64,000 nt of DNA from Thiosulfativibrio zosterae (GTDB lineage Bacteria > Pseudomonadota > Gammaproteobacteria > Thiomicrospirales > Thiomicrospiraceae), in assembly GCF_011398155.1 (NCBI RefSeq), contig NZ_AP021888.1, positions 2,082,001-2,146,000 on the forward strand, given 5' to 3'. Both the position numbers and the translations under genes were made by a program. A model generated the notes under the pieces. The model ran no database searches and was not told the DNA's origin. It worked only from the letters and a program-made list of their open reading frames with translations. Below, in pieces: positions 45,103 through 55,494 of the stretch (positions are counted from its first letter, which is position 1; each line of letters opens with the position of its first letter).

Positions 45103-46425
45103 TTAACTGTTCCAAAGGTCTGCGGTAATACTCTTGTACCAACCACGCGCATAATTGGCCTCCATTTTACGGAAAGCAGCATCAGCGCCCATAGGGCTTA
45201 CGCCCCCTGCGCCACTCACGCCACCAATCGTGCCATCGTGCATTTCATAAACCGCTGCCACACTGATTCCATAATCAGCAGAAATCAAACTATAGCAGGT
45301 GTTCACATTTTTAGGTCTTGGCATTGCCCAGTTATGGAACTGCGACACAATAGCCGCCGCACACATTTTGCCTTGGCTAGCCGCTGAATGCCCTGATTTT
45401 GGCATTTTGCCGGCAATAGACGCATCACCAATCACATGAATACCACGATGAATGGTCGACTCAAAGGTTTCTTGGTTAACTGGACACCAACCCGTTTCAT
45501 TGGTTAAACCTGCCGCAAATGCCAGTTTACCGGCTTTTTGTGGCGGAATAATATTAACCACATCGGCTTTAATAGTCCCATAATCACAAGTCACCGTTTT
45601 GGTGGCTGCATCTACTTTTTTGACAGCTCCGCCATCGGTAGCAGAAACCCATTCAATCATATCGCCATACAACTCGGCCCAACCTTCTTTAAATAAACCT
45701 TGCTTAGAGAACTTATCTTTGGCATCTAAAACCAAGATTTTTGCGGTTGGGTTATTGGCTTTAAAATAAGCCGCCACCATACTCACACGCTCGTATGGGC
45801 CAGGAGGGCAACGGAAAGGATTGCCTGGTGGTGCAATGACAAAAGTCCCGCCTTGCTTCATTTCGCGAATCTGTTTGTACAGAATATCGGTTTGTGGGCC
45901 TGCTTGATAGGCATGCGGAATTTTATCTATGACATCTGCAGACAAGCCTTCAATCGCTTCATATTTAAAATCAATACCCGGAGAAACCACCAAACGATCA
46001 TATCCAAGTAGATCACCATTCGCCAAGGTGACTGTTTTAGCGGCGGGATCAATCGCAGAAACCATTTGGTGAATCACATTCACCTTGTGCTTTTCACTCA
46101 AGGATTTGTAGTTGTGGGTAATGGTTTTTGCATCGGTTAAACCTGCCAAATACCAATTACTGCCTGGGCAGGTCATATAGGTTTCCTTAGGTTCAACCAA
46201 GGTCACATCAATATGACTGTCAAAACGCTTAAGGTATTTTGCACAACTGGCGCCACCAAATCCGCCCCCGATGACCACCACTCTAGGCTGACTGCCCGCT
46301 TTGTTCAATTGCGCTTTTTCTTTGGGTGCATTGCTCACACAGCCCGTTAATACCGAATAAACTGGCGCAACCGCCCCTAAGGCGACCATGGCTTTTATAA
46401 TTTCACGACGATTAAATTGTTTCAT
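45103..46425 (-). CDS. fccB: Flavocytochrome c sulfide dehydrogenase, FAD subunit FccB
   Basis: A 440-residue flavoprotein. A Tat signal (NRREIIKAM followed by a hydrophobic stretch and VLTGC) precedes the FAD motif VVIGGGFGGASCAKYL, a VSPGIDF segment and a C-terminal HVIGDAS motif. FccB oxidises sulfide and passes electrons to the heme subunit FccA in the periplasm. It is 18 bp downstream of fccA. The lipobox-like TGC at the end of the signal may be a coincidence. Confidence 0.93.
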   Translation of the reverse strand: MKQFNRREIIKAMVALGAVAPVYSVLTGCVSNAPKEKAQLNKAGSQPRVVVIGGGFGGASCAKYLKRFDSHIDVTLVEPKETYMTCPGSNWYLAGLTDAKTITHNYKSLSEKHKVNVIHQMVSAIDPAAKTVTLANGDLLGYDRLVVSPGIDFKYEAIEGLSADVIDKIPHAYQAGPQTDILYKQIREMKQGGTFVIAPPGNPFRCPPGPYERVSMVAAYFKANNPTAKILVLDAKDKFSKQGLFKEGWAELYGDMIEWVSATDGGAVKKVDAATKTVTCDYGTIKADVVNIIPPQKAGKLAFAAGLTNETGWCPVNQETFESTIHRGIHVIGDASIAGKMPKSGHSAASQGKMCAAAIVSQFHNWAMPRPKNVNTCYSLISADYGISVAAVYEMHDGTIGGVSGAGGVSPMGADAAFRKMEANYARGWYKSITADLWNS

Positions 46426-46443
46426 AATGCTCTCCAGGGCTAA

Positions 46444-46755
46444 TTAAGGTTTTAAAGTACTGAAATACTTTGCCAACTCTTCAATTTCTGCATCGCTATA
46501 CCCTTTGATATGACGCTGCATGACTGTTGAGGGTCTGGTACCATCTTTAAAAGCCTTAAGCTGTTGAACCATCACAGACTCAGGATACCCTGCTAAAGGC
46601 GGAATGCTTCCACCCACCGCTTTACCTTCTGGCCCATGACACATAAAGCAAGTCGTGGCAGAAAGCTCTGCATTACTAATGCCCACCGCATAAGAAGCGG
46701 TAGGCAATACAATCATCATTGCGCCAGCCATGATGAGATGTTGCAATTTCTTCAT
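46444..46755 (-). CDS. fccA: Monoheme cytochrome c, FccA subunit
   Basis: A 103-residue exported cytochrome: a Sec signal peptide ending near ASYA, one heme site CFMCH, and an axial Met in STVMQRHIKGYS. It is the electron-accepting partner of FccB just downstream. It is a short single-heme form; the diheme form known from Allochromatium is larger. The RBS is GAGGGTGA-like. Confidence 0.92.
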   Translation of the reverse strand: MKKLQHLIMAGAMMIVLPTASYAVGISNAELSATTCFMCHGPEGKAVGGSIPPLAGYPESVMVQQLKAFKDGTRPSTVMQRHIKGYSDAEIEELAKYFSTLKP

Positions 46756-47104
46756 ATATTCACCCTCGTTGGTTAAGAATTTAAAATCGATTTTTGTTTT
46801 AAGAGACCTAAAATAGCCTGACAGAATTTAGCGACAAACCCATGCTTAGCAGTTAACAGCTTAATAACTGTTTTTTATGTAGATTTGATTTTGAAGTGAA
46901 ATCGATCAGTTATCCAATCAAAAAATCTTTTGGCATATAAAATTATTTTTTATTAGCATTAAATAATATTATTAAATACTTATTCAATTCTCTTAAAACC
47001 TGCTTTTAACATGACAACCTTAACTAAACTGACTAACAAGACTTTGCCAAAGGCATGCAATCCAATACACTAGGCGGCAATCATAGAAATTGAATGGAAA
47101 AGTC
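46756..47104. other. 349-bp divergent intergenic region
   Basis: AT-rich, with no ORF supported. It separates the fccAB promoter (minus strand) from the sbmA-like gene (plus strand). Several A/T runs between 46930 and 46990 could serve as promoter or DNA-bending elements; I see no clear operator or terminator. Confidence 0.6.
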
Positions 47105-48106
47105 ATGTTAAGAAGTTTTTTTGGGAATAAACAATGGGCGCTCTGGGCTTGGGGCGGGCTGTTTTTACTATTTACGGTGACTTGGCTACAAGTGGAACTG
47201 ACTGTAAAACTGAACAGTTGGTACGGAGAGTTTTACGATATTCTGCAAAAGGCGAATGATATTCAGGCTTTTTGGCAAAGTATGATTGATTTCACCTATA
47301 TCGCAGTGCCCTATATTTTCATTGCCATGTTTGCGTTTTATTTTGCCCAACATTATGCTTTTCGCTGGCGCCAAGCGATTACCTTTCATTATTTGCCTCA
47401 CTGGGAAAACACCCCGCACAACATTGAAGGGGCATCGCAGCGTATCCAGCAAGACACCTATGAATTTTCTAAAAGCCTAGAAAGCTTAGGGCTTGGGCTA
47501 TTTAAAGCCACCTTAACCCTCATTGCCTTTATTCCCATCTTATGGACGCTGTCAGAAAAGGTGACCCTGCCCGGCATTGATCATATCCAAGGCTCATTGG
47601 TTTGGATTGCCCTAGCAACCTCCTTAGGGGGGATACTCATTTCATATTTTGTGGGCATCAAACTACCTGGGCTGGAATATAACAATCAAAAGGTAGAAGC
47701 GGCCTATCGTAAGCAGCTGGTCTATTCTGAAGATGATAAAAGTTTTGCTAACCTGCCAACTTTAACAGAACTGTTTACTGGCATTCGCAGCAACTATTTT
47801 CGGATTTTTAACCACTACTCCTACTTCACTTTGTGGAGCAATTTATATGGTCAAATGATGATTATTCTGCCCTATCTGCTCATGGCACCCTCGCTCTTTA
47901 CCGGCGTAATTACCCTAGGCGTGGTGACGCAAACCGGCAATGCATTTGGCAAGGTGAATGACAGTTTTTCTTACCTAATTGACCGTTGGACCGACATCAC
48001 CAAGTTTATTTCGGTGGTTAAGCGACTTAATGAATTTGAAAAACACTTAATTCATGGTCAGCAGAATCCTCATAGCCCTTCAGCTGAAGAACTGAAAACC
48101 CCTTGA
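47105..48106 (+). CDS. sbmA: SbmA/BacA-family peptide transporter
   Basis: 333 residues from the ATG at 47105 with GGAAAAG upstream; an in-frame TTG lies at 47090. About seven to eight membrane segments with the family motifs WYGEFYDILQKA, RWRQAIT and ASQRIQQDTYEF near the middle. SbmA/BacA import small peptides using proton flux and also give uptake of peptide antibiotics. It is shorter than E. coli SbmA (about 400), mainly at the N-terminus. The C-terminal 37 nt overlap the opposite-strand gene. Confidence 0.83.
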   Translation: MLRSFFGNKQWALWAWGGLFLLFTVTWLQVELTVKLNSWYGEFYDILQKANDIQAFWQSMIDFTYIAVPYIFIAMFAFYFAQHYAFRWRQAITFHYLPHWENTPHNIEGASQRIQQDTYEFSKSLESLGLGLFKATLTLIAFIPILWTLSEKVTLPGIDHIQGSLVWIALATSLGGILISYFVGIKLPGLEYNNQKVEAAYRKQLVYSEDDKSFANLPTLTELFTGIRSNYFRIFNHYSYFTLWSNLYGQMMIILPYLLMAPSLFTGVITLGVVTQTGNAFGKVNDSFSYLIDRWTDITKFISVVKRLNEFEKHLIHGQQNPHSPSAEELKTP

Positions 48107-48348
48107 ACACTCAAAGGCACTTTGCTCCAAGTCACTTCTGAAACTTGCTGTTCGCCTAACTGACAAACCGCTTTTTGAGGGCAGCTTTGACAGGTTTGTA
48201 AAGCGCAACTTTGCAAACAAGCTTGTCGAATTAACGCCTTCACCTCTGGGTCAGGGCTGTGTAAGTCAACACCCGATAAATGACCCGCAGCCATTAACTC
48301 TGCCACCTTCGCTGAGCTAAGTGATACCCAAACCCTATTCGATGTCAT
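48070..48348 (-). CDS. Small Cys-rich hypothetical protein
   Basis: 92 residues from the ATG at 48348, chosen because AGGAGG sits 5 nt upstream; the frame goes on to 48384. It has a compact cysteine array C-x3-C-x4-C-x2-C-x5-C (within CLQSCALQTCQSCPQKAVC) that may bind Zn or an Fe-S cluster. I do not recognise the family. Its 3' end is antisense to the sbmA end by 37 nt. The strong RBS and the preserved frame favour a real gene. Confidence 0.55.
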   Translation of the reverse strand: MTSNRVWVSLSSAKVAELMAAGHLSGVDLHSPDPEVKALIRQACLQSCALQTCQSCPQKAVCQLGEQQVSEVTWSKVPLSVQGVFSSSAEGL

Positions 48349-48475
48349 CCAACCTCCTAAATGAAAAACAACCCAACGTTGCATTCAATGATAATAAATC
48401 TCATTAACACTTGCAATCAAATAAGAACAATTCTCATATAAAAGGAGGTTTTTTTAATTTAAGGCTCAAAAAAAC

Positions 48476-48489
48476 AACCAGGCCTGGTT
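48476..48489. repeat. AACCAGGCCTGGTT palindrome, copy 7
   Basis: AACCAGGCCTGGTT with AAAAAAC on the left and GTTTTC on the right, about 40 bp downstream of the ABC permease gene on the minus strand; it may act as its terminator. Confidence 0.9.
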
Positions 48490-48526
48490 GTTTTCTATTG
48501 GTTTTTTCACTGTTTTAAGGGTTCAA

Positions 48527-49555
48527 TTAATCATCCGACCATTTAAACAGATAAGCGCCGATGGCAATAAACACAACAGACATCAGGCTTAAGACCATCA
48601 AGGGTTGTGTCAGCTCGGCAAGCCCTTGGCCGTCGATGGTGATGGCGCGTACTGCATCGAGCATGTGGGTCAGCGGAAAGAGTTGTGCCAGATATTGCAG
48701 CACGGGATGACTGCCTTCCAAAGAAAACCACACCCCCGAGAGCAACATCATCGGCCAGCTCACCAAGTTTAATAAGCCGCCCGCCAATTCCTCAGAACTG
48801 ACCCTTGCGGTCATGACTAAACTCAGCGCAATCATAGACAAACTGCCCAAAATGGTGACCAGCAACAAATCCCAATAACTGCCATTCATGGCAAAGCCTA
48901 AAATCCATTTACTCACCATAAAAATAGCTACCGCCAAAAACACCACAATGAATAAGCGTGAAACTAATTGCGCCAAAATAAATTCAACGGGTTTGAGCGG
49001 CGTGGCATTCAGGCGTTTTAGATACCCGCTGCGTCTATAGCGCACGATGACAAACCCCACGCCAAATAACGCACCAAACATAATATTCATACCAATAACC
49101 CCTGGAATCACCCAGTCAATGTAGCGTATTGGCTGGTTTTCAGTGTCATGGCGTTTTAAGTTGGCATCAATGCCCTTCAGCAATTCCTCCATCACATAAC
49201 CATTGGGCGAATCCACATTCACCCAATATCCCTGCTCTGCCAAAGGCGTGCTGGGGTTTAAATTGAGCAATAAATCACTTTGATGGCGTGCCACCTTGTC
49301 AATTGCTTGTTGCAAATTGTCGGTGGCGTAAAACTGCACATGTTGCAAATTAAAAATGGGGCTCAATTGTCCATTCATCTCTGATGCCGGCTGATAAACC
49401 GCCACTTTAAACAAAGGCTTGTTGTCGCCATAAAACGCCAAGGCTAAGGCAAACACCAAAAAGAACGGCATGGCCACACTCCAACCGAGCGAGGCTTTGT
49501 CTCTAAAAAACTCTAAATTGCGTGCATGGACCAGGGTGAGAATTCGATTAAACAT
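48527..49555 (-). CDS. ABC-2 type transporter permease
   Basis: A 342-residue ABC-2 permease: one N-terminal membrane segment, a large soluble loop (about 45-160) and five further hydrophobic segments, with IGMNIMFGALFGVGF and RLNATPLKPVEFILAQ in the core. ABC-2 systems export lipids, polysaccharides, drugs or other substrates; the cargo is not predictable here. It overlaps the ATPase gene by 8 nt. Confidence 0.83.
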   Translation of the reverse strand: MFNRILTLVHARNLEFFRDKASLGWSVAMPFFLVFALALAFYGDNKPLFKVAVYQPASEMNGQLSPIFNLQHVQFYATDNLQQAIDKVARHQSDLLLNLNPSTPLAEQGYWVNVDSPNGYVMEELLKGIDANLKRHDTENQPIRYIDWVIPGVIGMNIMFGALFGVGFVIVRYRRSGYLKRLNATPLKPVEFILAQLVSRLFIVVFLAVAIFMVSKWILGFAMNGSYWDLLLVTILGSLSMIALSLVMTARVSSEELAGGLLNLVSWPMMLLSGVWFSLEGSHPVLQYLAQLFPLTHMLDAVRAITIDGQGLAELTQPLMVLSLMSVVFIAIGAYLFKWSDD

Positions 49556-50456
49556 TGGCCGCTCCCTTGGCTGACTTTAAGCCGGTTGAATCCTTGGCGG
49601 TCAATTCTAAAAATAAATCATCCAAGGTGCGCGAGCGGATTTTGAGATGGGTTAAATCAATGCCCGCACTCATTAAACTTTGCAAGGTTTGATTCATGGT
49701 TCGGGTAAAAATCTCGGTCTTGTCGCTGTTTTTAAAATGGGTTTCTGGCGGTGTAAAATCACCCAACACCTCGGTGGGCAACTCTAAAATATTGTCGCCA
49801 AAATGTTGTGCCAACAAAGCATCTGGCGTGCCTTGGGCAATCAACTTGCCTTTGGCCATAATGGCAATTTCATCACACAGCAAATAGGCTTCTTCCATGT
49901 AATGCGTGGTGAGAATAATAGTTTTATTGCGCGCTTTAATTTTTTGAATCAAACTCCAAAACTGGCGTCTGGCTTGGGGATCGAGTCCGGTGGTGGGTTC
50001 GTCTAAAAAAATCACCTCTGGGTCATGCACCAATGCCAAGGCCAGCAATAAGCGTTGGCGTTGCCCTCCAGATAATTTGGAAGCATCTTGTTGTAAAAAA
50101 TCGCTTAAATCACAATCCAAAATGAGTTCTTGTAAATCAGTGTGGCGGTCATAAAAACTGCGAAATAGGGTTAGGTTATCTGCCACACTCAAATAATCTT
50201 GCAAAGCGGTACTTTGAAACTGGATCCCCGCGACCTTTTTAAAGTCTGAGTTCATTGGCTGACCTCGAAATAAAATCTCACCCGAACTGGCTTTTTTTAA
50301 ACCTTCAATCATTTCAATCGTGGTCGATTTGCCCGCCCCATTAGGCCCCAATAAACCAAAACAAATTCCCTCAGCAATGGCAAAATCCACGCCATCCACC
50401 GCGGTCAGTTTTGGGTAGGCTTTGCGCAAAGCTTTTACTTCAATAATGGCTGTCAA
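49548..50456 (-). CDS. ABC-2 type exporter ATPase
   Basis: A 302-residue ATPase with Walker A GPNGAGKST, signature LSGGQRQR and Walker B VIFLDEPTTGLD, then the switch His in LTTHYMEEA. The C-terminal 80 residues are an extension typical of drug/polymer exporter ATPases. The permease starts inside its last codons. The pair may be an antibiotic- or lipid-export pump. Confidence 0.87.
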   Translation of the reverse strand: MTAIIEVKALRKAYPKLTAVDGVDFAIAEGICFGLLGPNGAGKSTTIEMIEGLKKASSGEILFRGQPMNSDFKKVAGIQFQSTALQDYLSVADNLTLFRSFYDRHTDLQELILDCDLSDFLQQDASKLSGGQRQRLLLALALVHDPEVIFLDEPTTGLDPQARRQFWSLIQKIKARNKTIILTTHYMEEAYLLCDEIAIMAKGKLIAQGTPDALLAQHFGDNILELPTEVLGDFTPPETHFKNSDKTEIFTRTMNQTLQSLMSAGIDLTHLKIRSRTLDDLFLELTAKDSTGLKSAKGAANV

Positions 50457-50509
50457 AATCGCTCATCCTTTGCTTTTCATATTTAAATTCTATGCACGGA
50501 TATTAGCAC

Positions 50510-50547
50510 AAAAAAACCCGCTCAGCTGAAACCAACTGGCGGGTTTT
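50510..50547 (-). terminator. Terminator of the MFS transporter gene
   Basis: On the minus strand AAAACCCGC and GCGGGTTTT pair and are followed by a run of T, about 30 bp downstream of the MFS stop. Confidence 0.85.
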
Positions 50548-50578
50548 GAAGTTAAGCCTAAGGCTGGTTTAAATGGTT

Positions 50579-51823
50579 TTATTCAGCCAGCGCTTGCTTT
50601 TTCTCGATGGTTTTAATATTGATCAACATAGCAATCGAGACCAATAACGCCACCACAAAGAACCCTGAAAACACATACAGCGTTTCGGCATAAGAACCGG
50701 TTGAATCTTTAACGATGGAGATAATCAGCGGCCCGACCAAACCAGCAGCTGCCCAAGCCGTTAAGATATAGCCATGAATCGCACCCAATTCTTTGGTACC
50801 AAAAATATCGCCAATATAAGCCGGAATCGACGCAAATCCGCCCCCGTAACAAGACATAATGAAATATAAAATCACTTGGAACAACAATATTTCAGTGATA
50901 GACGGTAGTGCATAAAAAGCGACGGCTTGCGTGGCAAAGAAAATAATATAAACAATCGGACGCGTTAAATAATCGGATAACGATGCCCAAAAAATTCGCC
51001 CCGCGCCATTAAAAATCCCCATCAAACCGACGGCTGCGGCTGCCACCAAAGCCGAGACCCCAAGCACTTCTTGTAATAAAGGCGAAGCCACGCCGATAAT
51101 CGCAATCCCGCAGGTCACATTGATAAACAACATAATCCACAAACCATAAAATCTTGGGGTTTTCACCGCTTCATGAACGCCCATCATGGCAAGATCGGTT
51201 TTAAGCGTTTTGTGGCCCGCTTCGACTTTTTTCTTAAAGCCTTCTGGTAAATAACCTTCTTCCGGTTTTTCAAGATACATCGCCGAGGCAAACATAATCA
51301 CAAAATAAGTCGCACCCAAAATAATAAAGGTTGAAGCAACACCCACTTCAGAAATCAACACTTTAATGGTGGGACCCCAAATGGCTGAAGCAAACCCAAA
51401 TCCCATAATGGCTAAGCCCGTGGCCAAGCCGCGTTTATCTGGGAACCACTTCACAAGCGTTGAAACGGGCGAAATATAACCTATCCCTAAACCACAGCCG
51501 CCCAACACACCGTAGAAGAAATAAAGCAACAACTTAGATTCCATCAGAATCGCCAAGCCAGAACCTGCCGTTCCTAAACCAAATAACACTGCCGCAATAA
51601 TCGCGGCCACCTTAGGGCCATTCTTTTCAACAAACTTGCCCATTAAAGCCGCAGACAAACCTAAGAAGAAAATGGCAATACTGAATGCAATCGTGACATC
51701 CGTTAGCGTCCAGTTCATGCTTTCCTTAATCGGATTCACATACACACTCCAGGCATAAACCGAGCCTATGCAAATGTGAACCCCAACGGCCGCTAACGCC
51801 ATCAGCCATCTATTTTTATTCAT
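50579..51823 (-). CDS. MFS transporter, OFA (oxalate/formate antiporter-like) family
   Basis: A 414-residue, twelve-segment major facilitator. The start MNKNRWLMALAAVGVHICIG and motif GSVYAWSVYVNPIKE are hallmarks of the OFA family, followed by GKFVEKNGPK between segments 2 and 3. Members exchange small mono- or dicarboxylates. The substrate here is unknown. A terminator lies just downstream, so it is a single-gene unit. Confidence 0.86.
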   Translation of the reverse strand: MNKNRWLMALAAVGVHICIGSVYAWSVYVNPIKESMNWTLTDVTIAFSIAIFFLGLSAALMGKFVEKNGPKVAAIIAAVLFGLGTAGSGLAILMESKLLLYFFYGVLGGCGLGIGYISPVSTLVKWFPDKRGLATGLAIMGFGFASAIWGPTIKVLISEVGVASTFIILGATYFVIMFASAMYLEKPEEGYLPEGFKKKVEAGHKTLKTDLAMMGVHEAVKTPRFYGLWIMLFINVTCGIAIIGVASPLLQEVLGVSALVAAAAVGLMGIFNGAGRIFWASLSDYLTRPIVYIIFFATQAVAFYALPSITEILLFQVILYFIMSCYGGGFASIPAYIGDIFGTKELGAIHGYILTAWAAAGLVGPLIISIVKDSTGSYAETLYVFSGFFVVALLVSIAMLINIKTIEKKQALAE

Positions 51824-51957
51824 ACCAAAATCTCCTCAAAACTACTCAATACAAACTGCGCTCATACTAATCAATAAATCCCTAAATATAAAGGGAGATT
51901 TTTCAATCAATCCACTAAGTGTTTTTATGAGGGTGATTAAAAGAATTTTTTAGACAA

Positions 51958-51996
51958 TAAAAAACCCGCTAAGCCATTGCTGACTTGCGGGTTTTG
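51958..51996 (-). terminator. clpB terminator
   Basis: On the minus strand AAAACCCGC and GCGGGTTTT pair around a 19-nt spacer, then T-tract. It lies 23 bp after the clpB stop and is close in sequence to the MFS terminator. Confidence 0.85.
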
Positions 51997-52018
51997 TTAA
52001 GTTGTCTAATCTTATGGA

Positions 52019-54583
52019 TTAGTGAAAATCAATCGCTCCATCGATGAGTCCAATGTGGACTGTGGTTCCGGGTAGAAACTCGCCTTTTAGGATGCGTTGC
52101 GCTAATGGGTTTTCAATCATGTGTTGTACGGTGCGTTTTAAAGGTCTTGCGCCATACACAGGGTCAAAACCAGCTTCGCCAATCAAATCCAATACCGCTT
52201 CTGAAACCGCTAATTTCAAGTCAATATCGCCTAAGCGATTGCGTAGGTGATTGAGTTGAATATCGGCAATCGAACGAATTTGCGCTTTATCCAATGGATG
52301 GAATACCACAATATCGTCAATACGGTTAATAAACTCGGGACGAAAATGCCCACCGACCACTTCTAGCACCGATTGCTTCATTTCGTCATAAGTGACTTTA
52401 CCGGTTTGCTCCTGAATCAAGTGCGAACCGAGGTTAGAGGTCATGACGATCACGGTGTTTTTAAAGTCAACCGTGCGGCCTTGTCCATCGGTTAAACGCC
52501 CATCGTCCAACACTTGTAACAAAATATTGAACACATCCGGGTGCGCTTTTTCGACCTCGTCTAGCAAAATCACCGAATAGGGTTTACGGCGCACGGCTTC
52601 GGTTAAATAGCCGCCTTGCTCATAGCCCACATAGCCTGGTGGCGCACCGATTAAACGGGCGACCGAGTGTTTTTCCATAAACTCAGACATATCCAAACGC
52701 ACGATGGCATCGGTCGTGTCGAACAGGAAATCGGCCAAGGCTTTGGTCAATTCGGTTTTCCCCACCCCTGTTGGACCGAGGAATAAAAATGAACCATTCG
52801 GGCGATTAGGGTCTGACAAACCTGCACGCGAACGACGAATCGCATCCGATACCGCTTTTACCGCTTCAGTCTGTCCTATCACTTGCTTACCCAAAGCCTC
52901 TTCCATGCGCAGTAGTTTTTCACGCTCGCCCTCGAGCATTCTTGAAATCGGAATACCTGTCCAACGCGCAACCACTTCGGCAATTTCTTCTTCAGTGACC
53001 TTATTACGTAATAAATGCATGGTTTCTTCGCCATCCACTTCGGCCGCTTCTGCCGCTTTAATTTTGGCTTCTAGCGCAGGAATCACGCCATATTGCAACT
53101 CGGACATTTTGCCCAAATTACCTTCGCGGCGTGCCGCTTCCATATCAATACGGGCTTTTTCGAGTTCTTCTTTAAATTGTTTGGCACCTTGCAAAGCGGC
53201 CTTGTCTTTTTTCCAAACTTCTTCTAGGTCGGCATACTGTTTTTCTAAATCGGCAATGCTGGCTTTAAGGTCTTCTAGGCGTTTTTTTGAAGCCTCGTCT
53301 TTTTCTTTTTTAAGCGCTTCACGTTCAATTTTTTGTTGAATCAATTTACGCTCAAGCTTATCCATCGATTCGGGTTTCGAATCAATTTCCATACGAATAC
53401 GCGAGGCCGCCTCGTCAATTAAGTCGATGGCTTTATCGGGCAATTGGCGATCGGGAATATAGCGTTGTGACAAATGTGCCGCCGCAATAATCGCGGGGTC
53501 GGTAATCGCAACCCCGTGATGCACTTCATAACGCTCTTTGAGTCCACGCAAAATGGCGATGGTGTCTTCTTCCGTTGGCTCGTCCACAATTACTTTTTGG
53601 AAGCGACGCTCAAGAGCGGCGTCTTTTTCAATGTTTTCACGATACTCATTTAAAGTGGTTGCGCCAATACAATGCAATTCGCCACGCGCTAAAGCCGGTT
53701 TAAGCATATTACCGGCATCCATTGAGCCTTCGGTTTTGCCTGCACCCACCATGGTGTGAATTTCGTCGATAAACAAAATGACCGCACCGGCTTGTTTTTC
53801 AAGGTCTTTTAATAAGGCTTTTAAACGCTCTTCAAACTCACCACGATATTTCGCCCCCGCTAATAAGCCTGCTAAATCAAGCGACAAAACACGCTTATGT
53901 TTAAGCCCTTCTGGCACTTCTCCATTGACAATACGCTGTGCAAGACCTTCAACTATGGCGGTTTTACCCACACCAGGCTCCCCAATTAATACCGGGTTAT
54001 TTTTGGTACGGCGTTGCAACACTTGAATGGCACGGCGAATTTCATCATCACGCCCGATCACTGGGTCTAATTTACCCGCCTCAGCACGCGCAGTTAAATC
54101 GACGGTATATTTATCAAGTGCTTGACGGTTTTCTTCAGCATTTTGGTCTTTCACAGCTTCTCCTCCACGGACTTTTTCTATCGCAGCTTCAATATTTTTT
54201 TCGGTGGCGCCAGCATTTTTGAGCAAATCTTTAACGCTGTCATTGGATTGCAAAGCTGCCAAAAAGAACAGTTCGCTGGCGATATAAGCATCGCCCTTCT
54301 TTTGCGCCAGTTGCGTCATTAAATTTAAAATGCGCCCTGCACTTTGTGACAATTGCACATCGCCACCTGTGCCAGAAACCTTTGGCAAACCTGCAACCTT
54401 GTCTTGTACCGTCTGCGCCAACTGCGTTAAATTGATGCCAGCCAATTGCAACAGCGAGCGTTGTTGCGGCAACAAGGCCGCCAAAATGTGCACGGGTTCT
54501 ATAAACTGTTGACCACCCGTTAAGGCGGCATTTTGCGCTTCACCTAATACACTTTGAAATTGGGTTGTGAATTTATCTAACAT
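52019..54583 (-). CDS. clpB: Disaggregase ClpB
   Basis: 854 residues from the ATG at 54583, with GGAG upstream and the normal ClpB start [10 protein letters not shown]; the frame extends to 54640. It has the N-domain (1-150), a first AAA+ ring domain with GEPGVGKTA, the coiled M-domain with long Lys/Glu heptads, and a second AAA+ domain with GPTGVGKTE. It rescues aggregated proteins with DnaK. A likely heat-shock promoter lies upstream. Confidence 0.96.
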   Translation of the reverse strand: MLDKFTTQFQSVLGEAQNAALTGGQQFIEPVHILAALLPQQRSLLQLAGINLTQLAQTVQDKVAGLPKVSGTGGDVQLSQSAGRILNLMTQLAQKKGDAYIASELFFLAALQSNDSVKDLLKNAGATEKNIEAAIEKVRGGEAVKDQNAEENRQALDKYTVDLTARAEAGKLDPVIGRDDEIRRAIQVLQRRTKNNPVLIGEPGVGKTAIVEGLAQRIVNGEVPEGLKHKRVLSLDLAGLLAGAKYRGEFEERLKALLKDLEKQAGAVILFIDEIHTMVGAGKTEGSMDAGNMLKPALARGELHCIGATTLNEYRENIEKDAALERRFQKVIVDEPTEEDTIAILRGLKERYEVHHGVAITDPAIIAAAHLSQRYIPDRQLPDKAIDLIDEAASRIRMEIDSKPESMDKLERKLIQQKIEREALKKEKDEASKKRLEDLKASIADLEKQYADLEEVWKKDKAALQGAKQFKEELEKARIDMEAARREGNLGKMSELQYGVIPALEAKIKAAEAAEVDGEETMHLLRNKVTEEEIAEVVARWTGIPISRMLEGEREKLLRMEEALGKQVIGQTEAVKAVSDAIRRSRAGLSDPNRPNGSFLFLGPTGVGKTELTKALADFLFDTTDAIVRLDMSEFMEKHSVARLIGAPPGYVGYEQGGYLTEAVRRKPYSVILLDEVEKAHPDVFNILLQVLDDGRLTDGQGRTVDFKNTVIVMTSNLGSHLIQEQTGKVTYDEMKQSVLEVVGGHFRPEFINRIDDIVVFHPLDKAQIRSIADIQLNHLRNRLGDIDLKLAVSEAVLDLIGEAGFDPVYGARPLKRTVQHMIENPLAQRILKGEFLPGTTVHIGLIDGAIDFH

Positions 54584-54615
54584 ACTTTTCTCCACGAATA
54601 ATCTTCTGTTGATTA

Positions 54616-54648
54616 CAATATGGTCATTAATTACCAACATTCAAGAGC
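54616..54648 (-). promoter_or_regulatory. Putative sigma32 heat-shock promoter of clpB
   Basis: Read on the minus strand, CTTGAA (plus-strand 54640-54645) is followed after 16 bp by CCATAT (54618-54623), close to the sigma32 consensus. It sits about 35 bp upstream of the ATG. Confidence 0.5.
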
Positions 54649-54679
54649 CAGCTTTAAATAATTAGGATAAATACTTATT

Positions 54680-55480
54680 ATGGATCAATTTTTCTTCGTG
54701 CTATCCAAGCTGGCTTGGGTGTTTTTAAGCCCCATCAACTTAATTTTATTGGGCTTTATGCTCGGTACGCTTTTATTATTGTTAGGTTGGCGATATGGCA
54801 AAACCTTATTGGTTTTAAGCAGTCTACTGGCTGGCAGTGTCATGTCCTATCCTGTGGGCGATTATCTGATACAACCGCTCGAAAAACGCTTTAGCGCGCC
54901 CGCCACTCTGCCATTAGACATAGACGGCATTATTATTTTAGGTGGTGGAGAAGATTTGCCGCGTAGCTTGAGCTGGGGTAGACCCGAATTGGGCTTGGGC
55001 GGTGACCGTTATATTGGCGCCAAAGAATTGGCCGACCATTATCCCAATGCACCCGTTATTTTTACCGGTGGAAGTGGTTCCGTGCAGTTACAAAATACCG
55101 CGGGCGAAGGAAATTTAGCGCGCGAACTACTCACTAAACTCGGGATTGCACCTGAACGCTTAATTATCGAATCCAAATCCCGCAATACCTATGAAAACTT
55201 CAACGTCACCCAACCACTGCTCCCCAAAGCAGACGGCACCTATTTATTGGTGACCTCGGCATTTCATATGCCACGATCGGTTGGCATTGCCCGAAAAGCT
55301 GGCATAAACGTTATCGCTTATCCAGTTGATTATCGCTCTAACTCAGATGACATTAGACATTTCGATTTTGATTTTTTTGACCACTTAAAATCACTAGAAC
55401 CTGCCTGGAAAGAATGGATTGGGCTTAGCGTTTATTACTGGACAGGTAAAACTTCTGAGTGGTTTCCGAAAGCCGATTAA
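54680..55480 (+). CDS. elyC: YdcF/ElyC-like DUF218 membrane protein
   Basis: A 266-residue protein with two N-terminal membrane segments and a DUF218 domain. DIDGIIILGGGEDLP opens the domain, PVIFTGGSGS is an inner strand, and SKSRNTYEN.NVTQPLL and VTSAFHMPRSVGIARKAG complete it. ElyC in E. coli affects peptidoglycan precursor/enterobacterial antigen balance. It is divergent from clpB; its palindrome-bearing terminator is 14 bp past the stop. Confidence 0.8.
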   Translation: MDQFFFVLSKLAWVFLSPINLILLGFMLGTLLLLLGWRYGKTLLVLSSLLAGSVMSYPVGDYLIQPLEKRFSAPATLPLDIDGIIILGGGEDLPRSLSWGRPELGLGGDRYIGAKELADHYPNAPVIFTGGSGSVQLQNTAGEGNLARELLTKLGIAPERLIIESKSRNTYENFNVTQPLLPKADGTYLLVTSAFHMPRSVGIARKAGINVIAYPVDYRSNSDDIRHFDFDFFDHLKSLEPAWKEWIGLSVYYWTGKTSEWFPKAD

Positions 55481-55494
55481 CAGGGGCTTAAACG

